Of a DNA stretch of 6,372 nucleotides, positions 1 through 5,026 are shown piece by piece (the stretch's first letter is position 1; the number at the start of each line of letters is the position of its first letter). The position numbers and the translations under genes were made by a program. Under the pieces are notes generated by a model. The model saw only the letters and a list, made by a program, of their open reading frames with translations, did not search any database and had not been told where the DNA came from. The DNA is taken from assembly GCA_031268125.1 (NCBI GenBank), contig JAIRXT010000136.1, positions 1 to 6,372 on the forward strand. The letters run 5' to 3'. Source of the DNA: Treponema sp. Its GTDB lineage: Bacteria; Spirochaetota; Spirochaetia; Treponematales; Breznakiellaceae.

Positions 1-579
1 TCAGGAAAGATCTACCACCGCGGAAAAGACATTTCCCGGCTCCGCGTCTCCGGCCTGCGCCGGGAAGGGCTGGCCTACGTGCCGGCCGACCGCCTGCGGG
101 TGGGCAGCGCGCCGGGGGCAACGGTGGAAGAAAACCTGATCCTGAACCGCCGCCGGGAATTCGCCCCCCGCCGGTTCTTTGACAGAAAAAGGGTCCGCCG
201 CTTTGCGGAAGATCTTATCCGGCGCTTTAATATTTCAGGCAGGGCGGATCAGAACCTGGAAACCCTTTCGGGGGGCAATATCCAAAAGCTGGTCCTTGCC
301 CGGGAGATCGACCAGTTCCGGGATTACATCGTGTTTTCCGAACCGGCCTGGGGCCTTGACATCGCCGCCGCCGCCGCCGTGTACCGCGAGATACGGCGGC
401 TTCGGGACCGGGGAGCGGCAGTGCTGCTCATCTCCACCAACCTGGACGAAATACTCTCCCTGGCGGACCGGATCATCGTCCTGTACCGGGGATCCGCGGC
501 GGCGGAACTGCGGGACACCGGCGGCATTCCGGACATCAAAGAAAAAATAGGCGCATACATGCTGGGAGGTAGGCCATGA
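1..579 (+). CDS. Nucleoside/simple-sugar ABC importer, ATP-binding subunit (C-terminal 192 residues; 5' end outside window)
   Basis: The reading frame is open from base 1 to the TGA at 577-579, so this is the end of a longer gene; the ATG at 79 is internal. The fragment is the second nucleotide-binding domain of a two-domain (about 500-residue) ATPase of the BmpD/NupA/YufO type, which powers uptake of nucleosides or related compounds from the cytoplasmic face of the membrane. Visible in order (fragment numbering): VPADR (about 26-30), the ABC signature LSGGNIQK (89-96, bases 265-288), the Walker B/D-loop region VFSEPAWGLDIAA (about 111-123), and the switch region LLISTNLDEI (about 142-151). 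The PxWGLD form of the D-loop favours the nucleoside branch over RbsA-like sugar ATPases. The Walker B aspartate is Ser and the switch histidine is Thr; degenerate second domains are usual in this family. Two permeases follow directly. The exact substrate cannot be told from sequence. Confidence 0.93.
   Translation, partial: SGKIYHRGKDISRLRVSGLRREGLAYVPADRLRVGSAPGATVEENLILNRRREFAPRRFFDRKRVRRFAEDLIRRFNISGRADQNLETLSGGNIQKLVLAREIDQFRDYIVFSEPAWGLDIAAAAAVYREIRRLRDRGAAVLLISTNLDEILSLADRIIVLYRGSAAAELRDTGGIPDIKEKIGAYMLGGRP
564..570 (+). promoter_or_regulatory. Ribosome binding site for permease 1
   Basis: GGGAGGT lies 5 nt before the ATG at 576, inside the end of the ATPase gene. It supports the 576 start even though this adds an unusual hydrophilic N-terminus, and together with the ATGA overlap it indicates translational coupling. 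Confidence 0.75.
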
Positions 580-1733
580 GCGACGGCCGAAACAATCTGG
601 GGGGCTGGCGCACCGGACACCCTTCCTCGGACCCGGGGGGCCGCCGGGGGCCGCCGGGGACCGCCCGGGCAAATACGGCGGAAACCGTTCCCGTCCTGCG
701 GAGCCCCGATGTTTCCTCGCGGCTGCATGCCGTTGTGGGCATGCTCCTTATCCTGGCTGTTTCACTCGTCCTGGTGGTTTCTTTGGCCTTTATTTTCAGC
801 AAAAACCCCGGCAGAACCCTGTGGTTTTTCTTCCTGGGCCCCCTGCAGAATCGTTACCAGTTCGGCAACATGCTTAACGGCGCCGCCCCCCTGATCTTCG
901 GCGGCCTAGGAGTCTCCGTTGCCATGAAGGCGAATAACTTCAACCTGGGGGGTGAAGGCCAGATATACGCCGGGGCCTTCATCGCCACAATTACTGCAAT
1001 AGCCCTGAAAAGCCTGGGCTGGCCCGGAGCGGTTCTGGCCCTGCTGGCAGGGTCGGCTGTTTCCGGCGCCGCCGCCTGGATCTCCGGCTTCTGCCGGGCC
1101 AAATGGAACACCAGTGAACTGATTACCAGTTTTCTTATTTCCGGTTCCCTTATACTGATCATCAACCACCTGGTTACCGGCCCCTTCCTGGACCAAAACA
1201 CCAACCTGCTTTCCACGGAAAAAATCCCCGAATCCTTCCGGCTTCCCTCAATCCTCCCCCCTTCAAATTTAAGCGCCGGTATTTACTTTGCCCTGGGGGC
1301 GGTGTTCCTGGTTTCAGTGTTTTTATCCCGGACCAGAACAGGCTACGAAATCCGCATGACCGGCAGCAACGAACTTTTTGCCCGCTACGGAGGCATAGAA
1401 ACGGGAAGAATCGCCATGCTCGCCATGTTCCTTAGCGGGGCCCTCTACGGCCTGGCCGGGGGCTTTTCGGTATACGGAACCTACTACGCCGTCATAAAAG
1501 AATTTTCCTCCGGCCTGGGCTGGAACGGCCTGGCAGCGGCCCTTGTCGCACGGTTCCGCCCCGTCCTTATCATCCCTGCGGCGATCTTCTTTGCCTGGAT
1601 CAACGCCGGCGCCCGGATGGCCATGCAGTTTTCCGATGTTACCCTGGAAATCGCCTCCATCGTGCAGGGCCTGATCCTGCTCCTGGCCACAAGCCGGGTA
1701 CTGCTGAACCTGTTCATAAGGAGGCCCTGGTGA
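576..1733 (+). CDS. Nucleoside/simple-sugar ABC importer, membrane permease 1
   Basis: A 385-residue membrane protein of the BPD_transp_2 type (NupB/YufP/BmpB-like), one half of the transport channel. After a hydrophilic N-terminus of about 50 residues, hydrophobic segments lie near 51-75, 101-119, 131-144, 152-172, 181-200, 235-250, 280-301, 318-346 and 359-377. Family hallmarks are NLGGEGQIYAGAF (about 123-135), the cytoplasmic loop RTRTGYEIRMTGSNELFARYGGI (252-274), which probably contacts the ATPase, and GLGWNGLAAALVARFRP (about 313-329). The start overlaps the ATPase stop (ATGA) and has a good ribosome binding site. Its own stop overlaps the GTG of the next permease. Odd feature: the N-terminus (residues about 1-45) is Gly/Pro/Arg-rich, encoded partly by a tandem 10-bp repeat, and longer than I expect before the first membrane helix of this family. 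A later start (for example ATG at 741) is possible but has no comparably good ribosome site. Confidence 0.93.
   Translation: MSDGRNNLGGWRTGHPSSDPGGRRGPPGTARANTAETVPVLRSPDVSSRLHAVVGMLLILAVSLVLVVSLAFIFSKNPGRTLWFFFLGPLQNRYQFGNMLNGAAPLIFGGLGVSVAMKANNFNLGGEGQIYAGAFIATITAIALKSLGWPGAVLALLAGSAVSGAAAWISGFCRAKWNTSELITSFLISGSLILIINHLVTGPFLDQNTNLLSTEKIPESFRLPSILPPSNLSAGIYFALGAVFLVSVFLSRTRTGYEIRMTGSNELFARYGGIETGRIAMLAMFLSGALYGLAGGFSVYGTYYAVIKEFSSGLGWNGLAAALVARFRPVLIIPAAIFFAWINAGARMAMQFSDVTLEIASIVQGLILLLATSRVLLNLFIRRPW
641..670 (+). repeat. Three tandem 10-bp GC-rich repeats in the permease 1 N-terminus
   Basis: Bases 641-650, 651-660 and 661-670 read ccgccggggg, ccgccgggga and ccgcccgggc; the preceding ten bases (acccgggggg) are a weaker fourth copy. 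Three units equal ten codons, so gain or loss of three units keeps the frame, while single-unit slippage would shift it. The repeats encode part of the Gly/Pro/Arg-rich leader (residues about 21-31). Confidence 0.8.
1718..1724 (+). promoter_or_regulatory. Ribosome binding site deciding the GTG start of permease 2
   Basis: A perfect AAGGAGG stands 5 nt before the GTG at 1730. Because the start codon is GTG, this site and the GTGA overlap are the main evidence for the chosen start. Confidence 0.85.
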
Positions 1734-2617
1734 GCTTCCCCCTGCTGCACAGCGCCGTAAACATCATGATCCCCATCCTTTTTGCCGGTATAGGGGGCCT
1801 TTTTACCGAGCTGTCGGGGATGCTCAACATCGCCCTGGAGGGTCTGCTCCTTACCGGGGCATTTGCGGCGGCGGCGGGCGCCTATTACACCGGCAGCATT
1901 GCGGGGGGAATTGCCGCCGGGGTTCTCAGTTCCCTTCTTTTGTCCGGCCTTTTGGGATTTGTAATTCTGCGGCTCCGTTCCAACGTGTTTATCGCGGGTC
2001 TGGCAGTAAACCTGCTTGCCGGCGGGCTTTCGGTCGTTTTGTCGTTTCACCTGTTCGGCAAACGGGGCGTAGTAACCCTGCCGGATCTGCCCCCGCTTCC
2101 CCTGCTGCACCTCACCTCGATTCCGGTTCTGTCCGATCTTTTTTCGGATCACAATTTTTATATGTACGCCGCCCTGCTGGCCCTTGCCCTAAGCGCCCTG
2201 ATCCTCTGCCAGACCCCTTTCGGTTTCCGGCTCCGTTCCTGCGCCGGGCATAGCGCCGCCCTAATTTCCCTGGGCCTTAAGCCCGGCGGCTACCGCTTCA
2301 GCGCCTATCTCATCTCCGGTCTCTGCTGCGGCATCGGCGGTTCCTCCCTTTCCCTGGGGCTCGGAGCCTTTGTCCCCAACATTTCCGCCGGCAAAGGCTG
2401 GATTGCCCTGGTAGTAATTTTCCTGGGGAACCGGAAACCCCTGGGACTCCTGGGGGCGGCCTTTATCTTCGGCCTTGCGGAAGCCCTTTCCAACTATGCC
2501 CAGGGAATTTTCCACACCGGCACGGACTTCATCCTTGCCATCCCCAACATATTCACCCTGCTGGTGATGATCGGCATTTCCATATATACCGGCAGAAAAA
2601 ATCAAGACAGTGCCTAA
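1730..2617 (+). CDS. Nucleoside/simple-sugar ABC importer, membrane permease 2
   Basis: A 295-residue, very hydrophobic BPD_transp_2 permease of the NupC/YufQ/BmpC type, the second half of the channel; length is normal for the family. Conserved stretches are ELSGMLNIALEGLLLTGAF (about 27-45), the cytoplasmic loop TPFGFRLRSCAGHSAALISLGL (about 162-183), and AGKGWIALVVIFLGNRKPLG followed by FGLAEAL (about 220-253). Hydrophobic segments alternate along most of the protein, the longest near 10-25, 36-80, 86-106, 143-160, 193-212, 223-260 and 267-286. It starts with GTG, overlaps the stop of permease 1 by 4 bp, and ends the operon with a short polar tail (GRKNQDSA). No further importer gene follows, so any binding protein must be encoded upstream or elsewhere. 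Confidence 0.93.
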   Translation: MSFPLLHSAVNIMIPILFAGIGGLFTELSGMLNIALEGLLLTGAFAAAAGAYYTGSIAGGIAAGVLSSLLLSGLLGFVILRLRSNVFIAGLAVNLLAGGLSVVLSFHLFGKRGVVTLPDLPPLPLLHLTSIPVLSDLFSDHNFYMYAALLALALSALILCQTPFGFRLRSCAGHSAALISLGLKPGGYRFSAYLISGLCCGIGGSSLSLGLGAFVPNISAGKGWIALVVIFLGNRKPLGLLGAAFIFGLAEALSNYAQGIFHTGTDFILAIPNIFTLLVMIGISIYTGRKNQDSA

Positions 2618-2656
2618 CACGGAAAACTGAAAGCAGAAAAACTGTGCCCAATAGTT

Positions 2657-2677
2657 ATGCTTGTACTATGCAAGCAT
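2657..2677. repeat. Inverted repeat 40 bp after the importer operon
   Basis: ATGCTTG (2657-2663) and CAAGCAT (2671-2677) are perfect complements around a 7-nt loop. No T-run follows, so it is not a classical terminator. It could block 3' exonucleases at the end of the operon mRNA, or be a protein site. Confidence 0.45.
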
Positions 2678-2696
2678 TATCTGCAACAGGAGCAAA

Positions 2697-2708
2697 GGAC
2701 TGCGAACA
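2697..2708. repeat. 12-bp direct repeat, copy 1
   Basis: GGACTGCGAACA, identical to 2987-2998, with the copies offset by 290 bp. It is followed by a loosely similar ATATT stretch in both places. Confidence 0.6.
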
Positions 2709-2750
2709 CGGCATATTTTACTTTTAGCGAAAAAATCCCCTTGTCCAACC

Positions 2751-2780
2751 AAAAAATACCCTGCAATGCAGCCATTTTTT
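2751..2780. terminator. Weak A/T-flanked hairpin, possible terminator
   Basis: AAAAAAT (2751-2757) pairs with ATTTTTT (2774-2780) around an imperfect centre in which CTG (2761-2763) can pair with CAG (2769-2771). The A-run/T-run layout resembles a bidirectional terminator, but the GC core is only three pairs with an internal loop, so this is a weak candidate. Confidence 0.25.
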
Positions 2781-2863
2781 ACCTTGATTACACCCACCTT
2801 AAGCAATTTTTAGTTTTTTCAGGGGATGAAAAGACGCCCGAAGAATGTAACAGGGGGTGCCGG

Positions 2864-2879
2864 TTTCGCTAAAGCGAAA
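2864..2879. repeat. 16-bp perfect palindrome
   Basis: TTTCGCTAAAGCGAAA is self-complementary; as RNA it could form TTTCGC/GCGAAA with a 4-nt loop. It is followed by an A-rich stretch and lies only 5 bp before the terminator-like hairpin. It could be part of the transcript end or an operator-like dyad; about 125 bp separate it from the -35 box of the next gene. Confidence 0.5.
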
Positions 2880-2884
2880 AACGA

Positions 2885-2914
2885 AAGAATTTGGGGCGGG
2901 GGCCCCGGATTTTT
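2885..2914 (+). terminator. Probable Rho-independent terminator of the importer operon
   Basis: In the + strand transcript, 2885-2897 can pair with 2902-2914 around a GGGG loop: a 13-pair stem with a GGGGC/GCCCC top, three G-U wobble pairs (2887-2912, 2891-2908, 2892-2907) and a 3' arm ending in ATTTTT. Those three wobbles become C-A mismatches in the - strand transcript, so the structure favours + strand transcription. It lies about 270 nt past the permease 2 stop, leaving a long 3' untranslated region. Confidence 0.5.
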
Positions 2915-2986
2915 CCAGCCGGCAGGAAAGCCGATAATTTTATAGGTGTCTTTTCCACCGAAAAAATTTGTAAAAGTAAAATTGCT

Positions 2987-2998
2987 GGACTGCGAACA
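2987..2998. repeat. 12-bp direct repeat, copy 2, next to the promoter
   Basis: GGACTGCGAACA again, ending 5 bp before the -35 hexamer of the unknown gene. The position would suit a regulator site; alternatively the pair records an old duplication or an insertion. Confidence 0.6.
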
Positions 2999-3003
2999 GT
3001 ATA

Positions 3004-3031
3004 TTGACGCAGGGAGGACAATTGTTATAAT
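3004..3031 (+). promoter_or_regulatory. Sigma70-type promoter of the unknown gene
   Basis: TTGACG (3004-3009), a 16-bp spacer, then a consensus TATAAT (3026-3031). A start about 7 nt downstream (near 3038) would give a leader of only about 14 nt, beginning at or in the AAGGAG (3038-3043) that lies 8 nt before the ATG at 3052. Confidence 0.7.
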
Positions 3032-3051
3032 GGAGAAAAGGAGAGAGGGCA

Positions 3052-3519
3052 ATGGAAAGAAATATTGAGTACTGGAAACAAAAAAACATAATTTGTGCGG
3101 ATGATAATATCTCTCTCAGCAAAATTGCGTATATTTGCGATTTGTTCGGCATAGAAGTTAAAGGAATTAAGATGGGTTTCCGCTGGAAGGGGGGAGCCGA
3201 AAATCAAACAAAGCCGCAGTACTTTTACTGGTGGCCAATCGGATATAATCCGGAGGGCTGGCAAAACAGCATGGATCAGGACGGGTTATACATTCAGGAA
3301 TCACACGCGGACATTAATAAACGGGAAGAAAATTATCACTTGTACAAAGATTCAAAACAGAAGCGTATTACGTTTTTTAAGGATGCCCGCAATGAAAATA
3401 TGGGATATGTTTTTAAGGGCGTTTATGCGGTGGATGCTGAAAAAAGCAATATCAGGGAAGGAATTTGCTGGAAAAGAATTAGTGAAAAATTTAATATCAG
3501 GGAATGTAACGAACTGTAA
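3052..3519 (+). CDS. Hypothetical protein, 155 aa, AT-rich orphan gene
   Basis: I do not recognise this protein. It starts at an ATG preceded by AAAAGGAG and a near-consensus promoter, which makes it a likely real gene. The product has no signal peptide or membrane segment, so it is probably cytoplasmic. It is rich in Lys, Asn, Ile and aromatic residues: QYFYWWPIGYNPEGW (57-70) is unusually aromatic, and KRITFFKDARNENMGYVFKGVYAVD (104-128) looks like a beta-rich segment followed by CWKRISEKFNI (139-149). The latter half loosely recalls beta-domains appended to some nuclease or restriction-associated proteins, but this is an impression, not an assignment. The C-terminus holds a short repeat (EKSNIRE, EKFNIRE). 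GC is near 40% against about 60% in the flanking operons, suggesting acquisition. The gene ends 8 bp from the convergent malic enzyme gene. Confidence 0.7.
   Translation: MERNIEYWKQKNIICADDNISLSKIAYICDLFGIEVKGIKMGFRWKGGAENQTKPQYFYWWPIGYNPEGWQNSMDQDGLYIQESHADINKREENYHLYKDSKQKRITFFKDARNENMGYVFKGVYAVDAEKSNIREGICWKRISEKFNIRECNEL
3448..3504 (+). repeat. 12-bp direct repeat in the 3' end of the unknown gene
   Basis: AATATCAGGGAA occurs at 3448-3459 and 3493-3504. The 45-bp offset is exactly 15 codons, so the copies are in frame and give the peptide pair EKSNIRE (130-136) and EKFNIRE (145-151). The similarity extends a few bases upstream (tGAAAAA in both), which suggests a local in-frame duplication. 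Confidence 0.6.
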
Positions 3520-3527
3520 AAACTTTC

Positions 3528-4982
3528 TTATGACATTTCTTCCAGGGTCTGCCGAAGAATTTCCTGCATTAAATCCGGGGGAGGTTCCCGGATAAATCCA
3601 AGCCGCTTCATTTCCCCGGTCAGGGAGCGGGCGGCGGCAATATCGGCCCTGGCCAGGTTGTAAACCTCGTCCCAACTGCGGTCAAGCCGGGCCAGCCCTT
3701 CGTTCCGGGCTTCCATAGCCACGTCCGCAGCTTCCCTGGCAAAAACATCGGTCTCCTCAACCGTAGCGATAATGTTGTCCGTGGAAATGCCCCGGTCCGA
3801 TGCAAATTCCGCAATGGAATGGGCGCAGCGAATCGCCATAGTATCACTTATTTTCCTGGCCCGTACCGCCAGCACTCCTTTAAGAATGCCGGGAAAGCAG
3901 ATTGAATTATTCACCTGGTTGGGAAAATCCCCCCGGCCGGTAGCCACGATGTAGGCCCCTTCCTCCCTGGCGGCGTAGGGCCAGATCTCCGGCACGGGAT
4001 TGGCGCAGGCAAAAACAACGGCCCCGGAGGCCATAGAACGGACCCATTCCCGCTTAACGGTATCCGGCCCCGGGGACGAAAGGGCAATAAGTACATCGGC
4101 CCCCTTTACGGCTTCCCCGATAGAATCAATGCGGCCCGGATTGGTCCTTTCGCAGAGTTCCCATTGACGGTAGGCCCCCGCGTTGGCCCGCAGGTCCCCG
4201 CGGCCCGGGTGGAGCCCCCCCCTGTTGTCAAAGACCGCCATGTTCTCCCCCCGGCCCCCGTCGGCCAGGATAAAACGGGCAATCGCACTGTTGGCGGCCC
4301 CCGCCCCCAGCAGCACTATTTTTGCCTTGTCCACCGGTTTACCCGCCAGCTTGAGGGCGTTGATCAGGGCCGCCAGGGTAACACAGGCGGTACCCTGGGC
4401 GTCATCGTGCCAGACCGGAATATTACAGGATTCCCGCAGTTCATCCAGCACCCGGAAGCAGTTCGGCTGGCTGATGTCTTCCAGGTTGACAGCCCCAAAG
4501 GAATGTTGAACCATCTTCACAAAATCGATTAGTTTTTCCGGGTCGTTTTTTCCGTCCTTGCCGCGGGAATCTATGCAGAGGGGAACCGCGTCGATTCCCC
4601 CCAGGTACTTCATAAGCAGGGCCTTGCCTTCCATCACCCCCAGGCCGCCGGAGGGGCCGCAGTCCCCGTCCCCCAGGACCCTGGTGGAATCGGAGACCAC
4701 CGCCACCGTGTTCCCCCTGCCGGTAAGTTCAAAGGATGCGTCCCTGTCGTCCCGGATGGTGGTAGAGATTTTTGAAACCCCCGGAGTGTACCACAGGTTG
4801 AACCAGTTAAGGCTGTAAATACCGCAGCGGGGCAGAACCTGAATCTTCCCCCCGTAGTAACGGTGCAGGGCCAGGGAAAGATTTTTGAAAAACGCCGTCT
4901 TTGCCCGGGCGGTTTTTTCCGGTCCGTATTCGGCAGGGAAAAGGCTTTCAAGATTATCAAGACTTAGATCGTCAAAAGGCAT
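3528..4982 (-). CDS. NAD(P)-dependent malic enzyme (oxaloacetate-decarboxylating)
   Basis: A 484-residue single-domain malic enzyme, converting malate to pyruvate and CO2 with reduction of NAD(P) in the cytoplasm. Landmarks: WYTPGVSK (64-71) with the expected catalytic Tyr65; VVSDSTRVLGDGDCGP (95-110); VMEGK with the expected catalytic Lys120; LEDI (167-170) with metal ligands Glu168/Asp169; WHDDAQGTA (191-199) with Asp193/Asp194; Rossmann loop GAGAAN (226-231); VFDNRGGLHPGR (250-261); ACANPVPEI (325-333); and VNNSICFPG (357-365). All catalytic residues appear present. Cofactor choice cannot be read with confidence. There is no fused phosphotransacetylase domain. The ATG has GGAGG 4 nt upstream. 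It is the last gene of the thrC-ychJ run. It carries an eight-G homopolymer (C on the + strand, 4215-4222) within the DNRGGL codons. Confidence 0.93.
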   Translation of the reverse strand: MPFDDLSLDNLESLFPAEYGPEKTARAKTAFFKNLSLALHRYYGGKIQVLPRCGIYSLNWFNLWYTPGVSKISTTIRDDRDASFELTGRGNTVAVVSDSTRVLGDGDCGPSGGLGVMEGKALLMKYLGGIDAVPLCIDSRGKDGKNDPEKLIDFVKMVQHSFGAVNLEDISQPNCFRVLDELRESCNIPVWHDDAQGTACVTLAALINALKLAGKPVDKAKIVLLGAGAANSAIARFILADGGRGENMAVFDNRGGLHPGRGDLRANAGAYRQWELCERTNPGRIDSIGEAVKGADVLIALSSPGPDTVKREWVRSMASGAVVFACANPVPEIWPYAAREEGAYIVATGRGDFPNQVNNSICFPGILKGVLAVRARKISDTMAIRCAHSIAEFASDRGISTDNIIATVEETDVFAREAADVAMEARNEGLARLDRSWDEVYNLARADIAAARSLTGEMKRLGFIREPPPDLMQEILRQTLEEMS

Positions 4983-4986
4983 AATC

Positions 4987-4991
4987 CCTCC
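4987..4991 (-). promoter_or_regulatory. Ribosome binding site of the malic enzyme gene
   Basis: On the - strand GGAGG precedes the ATG (4982-4980) by 4 nt, fixing the start. A hairpin (5001-5016) lies 9 nt further upstream. Confidence 0.65.
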
Positions 4992-5000
4992 GGGAAATGT

Positions 5001-5016
5001 GCGGCATCTTTGCCGC
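5001..5016 (-). other. Small hairpin between ychJ and the malic enzyme gene
   Basis: GCGGCA and TGCCGC form a perfect 6-bp stem with a 4-nt loop in the 44-bp spacer, about 10 nt past the ychJ stop. No T-run follows on the - strand (CACATTTCCC), so it is unlikely to terminate fully. It may be an mRNA stability or processing element that sets malic enzyme expression apart from the upstream genes. Confidence 0.4.
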
Positions 5017-5026
5017 GGCGCAATGT

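Larger units (their letters stand above)
2618..3051. other. AT-rich intergenic region of 434 bp, no convincing gene
   Basis: Between the importer operon and the unknown gene, composition drops from GC-rich to AT-rich with many A and T runs. It contains an inverted repeat near 2657, a weak A/T-flanked hairpin near 2751, a palindrome near 2864, a terminator-like hairpin at 2885-2914, two copies of a 12-bp direct repeat, and a promoter at 3004-3031. A 71-codon open frame (2657-2872) lacks a ribosome site and recognisable features, so I do not call it. I see no tRNA, known riboswitch or transposase remnant. Confidence 0.6.

Noticed and set aside
235..802. Several - strand frames opposite the ATPase and permease 1 start
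   Set aside because: Shadow frames of GC-rich coding DNA with no ribosome sites or recognisable product.
1484..2152. 222-codon open frame on the - strand
   Set aside because: It lies opposite the two permease genes, whose membrane-protein sequence is unmistakable; the antisense product is low-complexity Arg/Gly/Gln-rich, typical of a shadow frame.
2657..2872. 71-codon open frame on the + strand in the intergenic region
   Set aside because: No ribosome binding site, the start codon sits in the arm of an inverted repeat, it runs through A/T-run spacer DNA and ends in the 2864 palindrome, and the peptide has no recognisable features.
2618..3051. CRISPR array, tRNA or riboswitch in the intergenic region
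   Set aside because: Only one pair of 12-bp repeats and simple dyads are present; there is no regular repeat-spacer pattern, cloverleaf or recognisable aptamer core.
3030..3068. Possible 12-codon leader peptide (ATG at 3030) with GGGAGG at 3012-3017
   Set aside because: The ATG overlaps the -10 box, so transcripts from this promoter would start after it; the Shine-Dalgarno spacing of 12 nt is also long.
4164..4532. 122-codon + strand frame inside the malic enzyme gene
   Set aside because: It is antisense to conserved malic enzyme motifs and arises from GC-rich codon bias.
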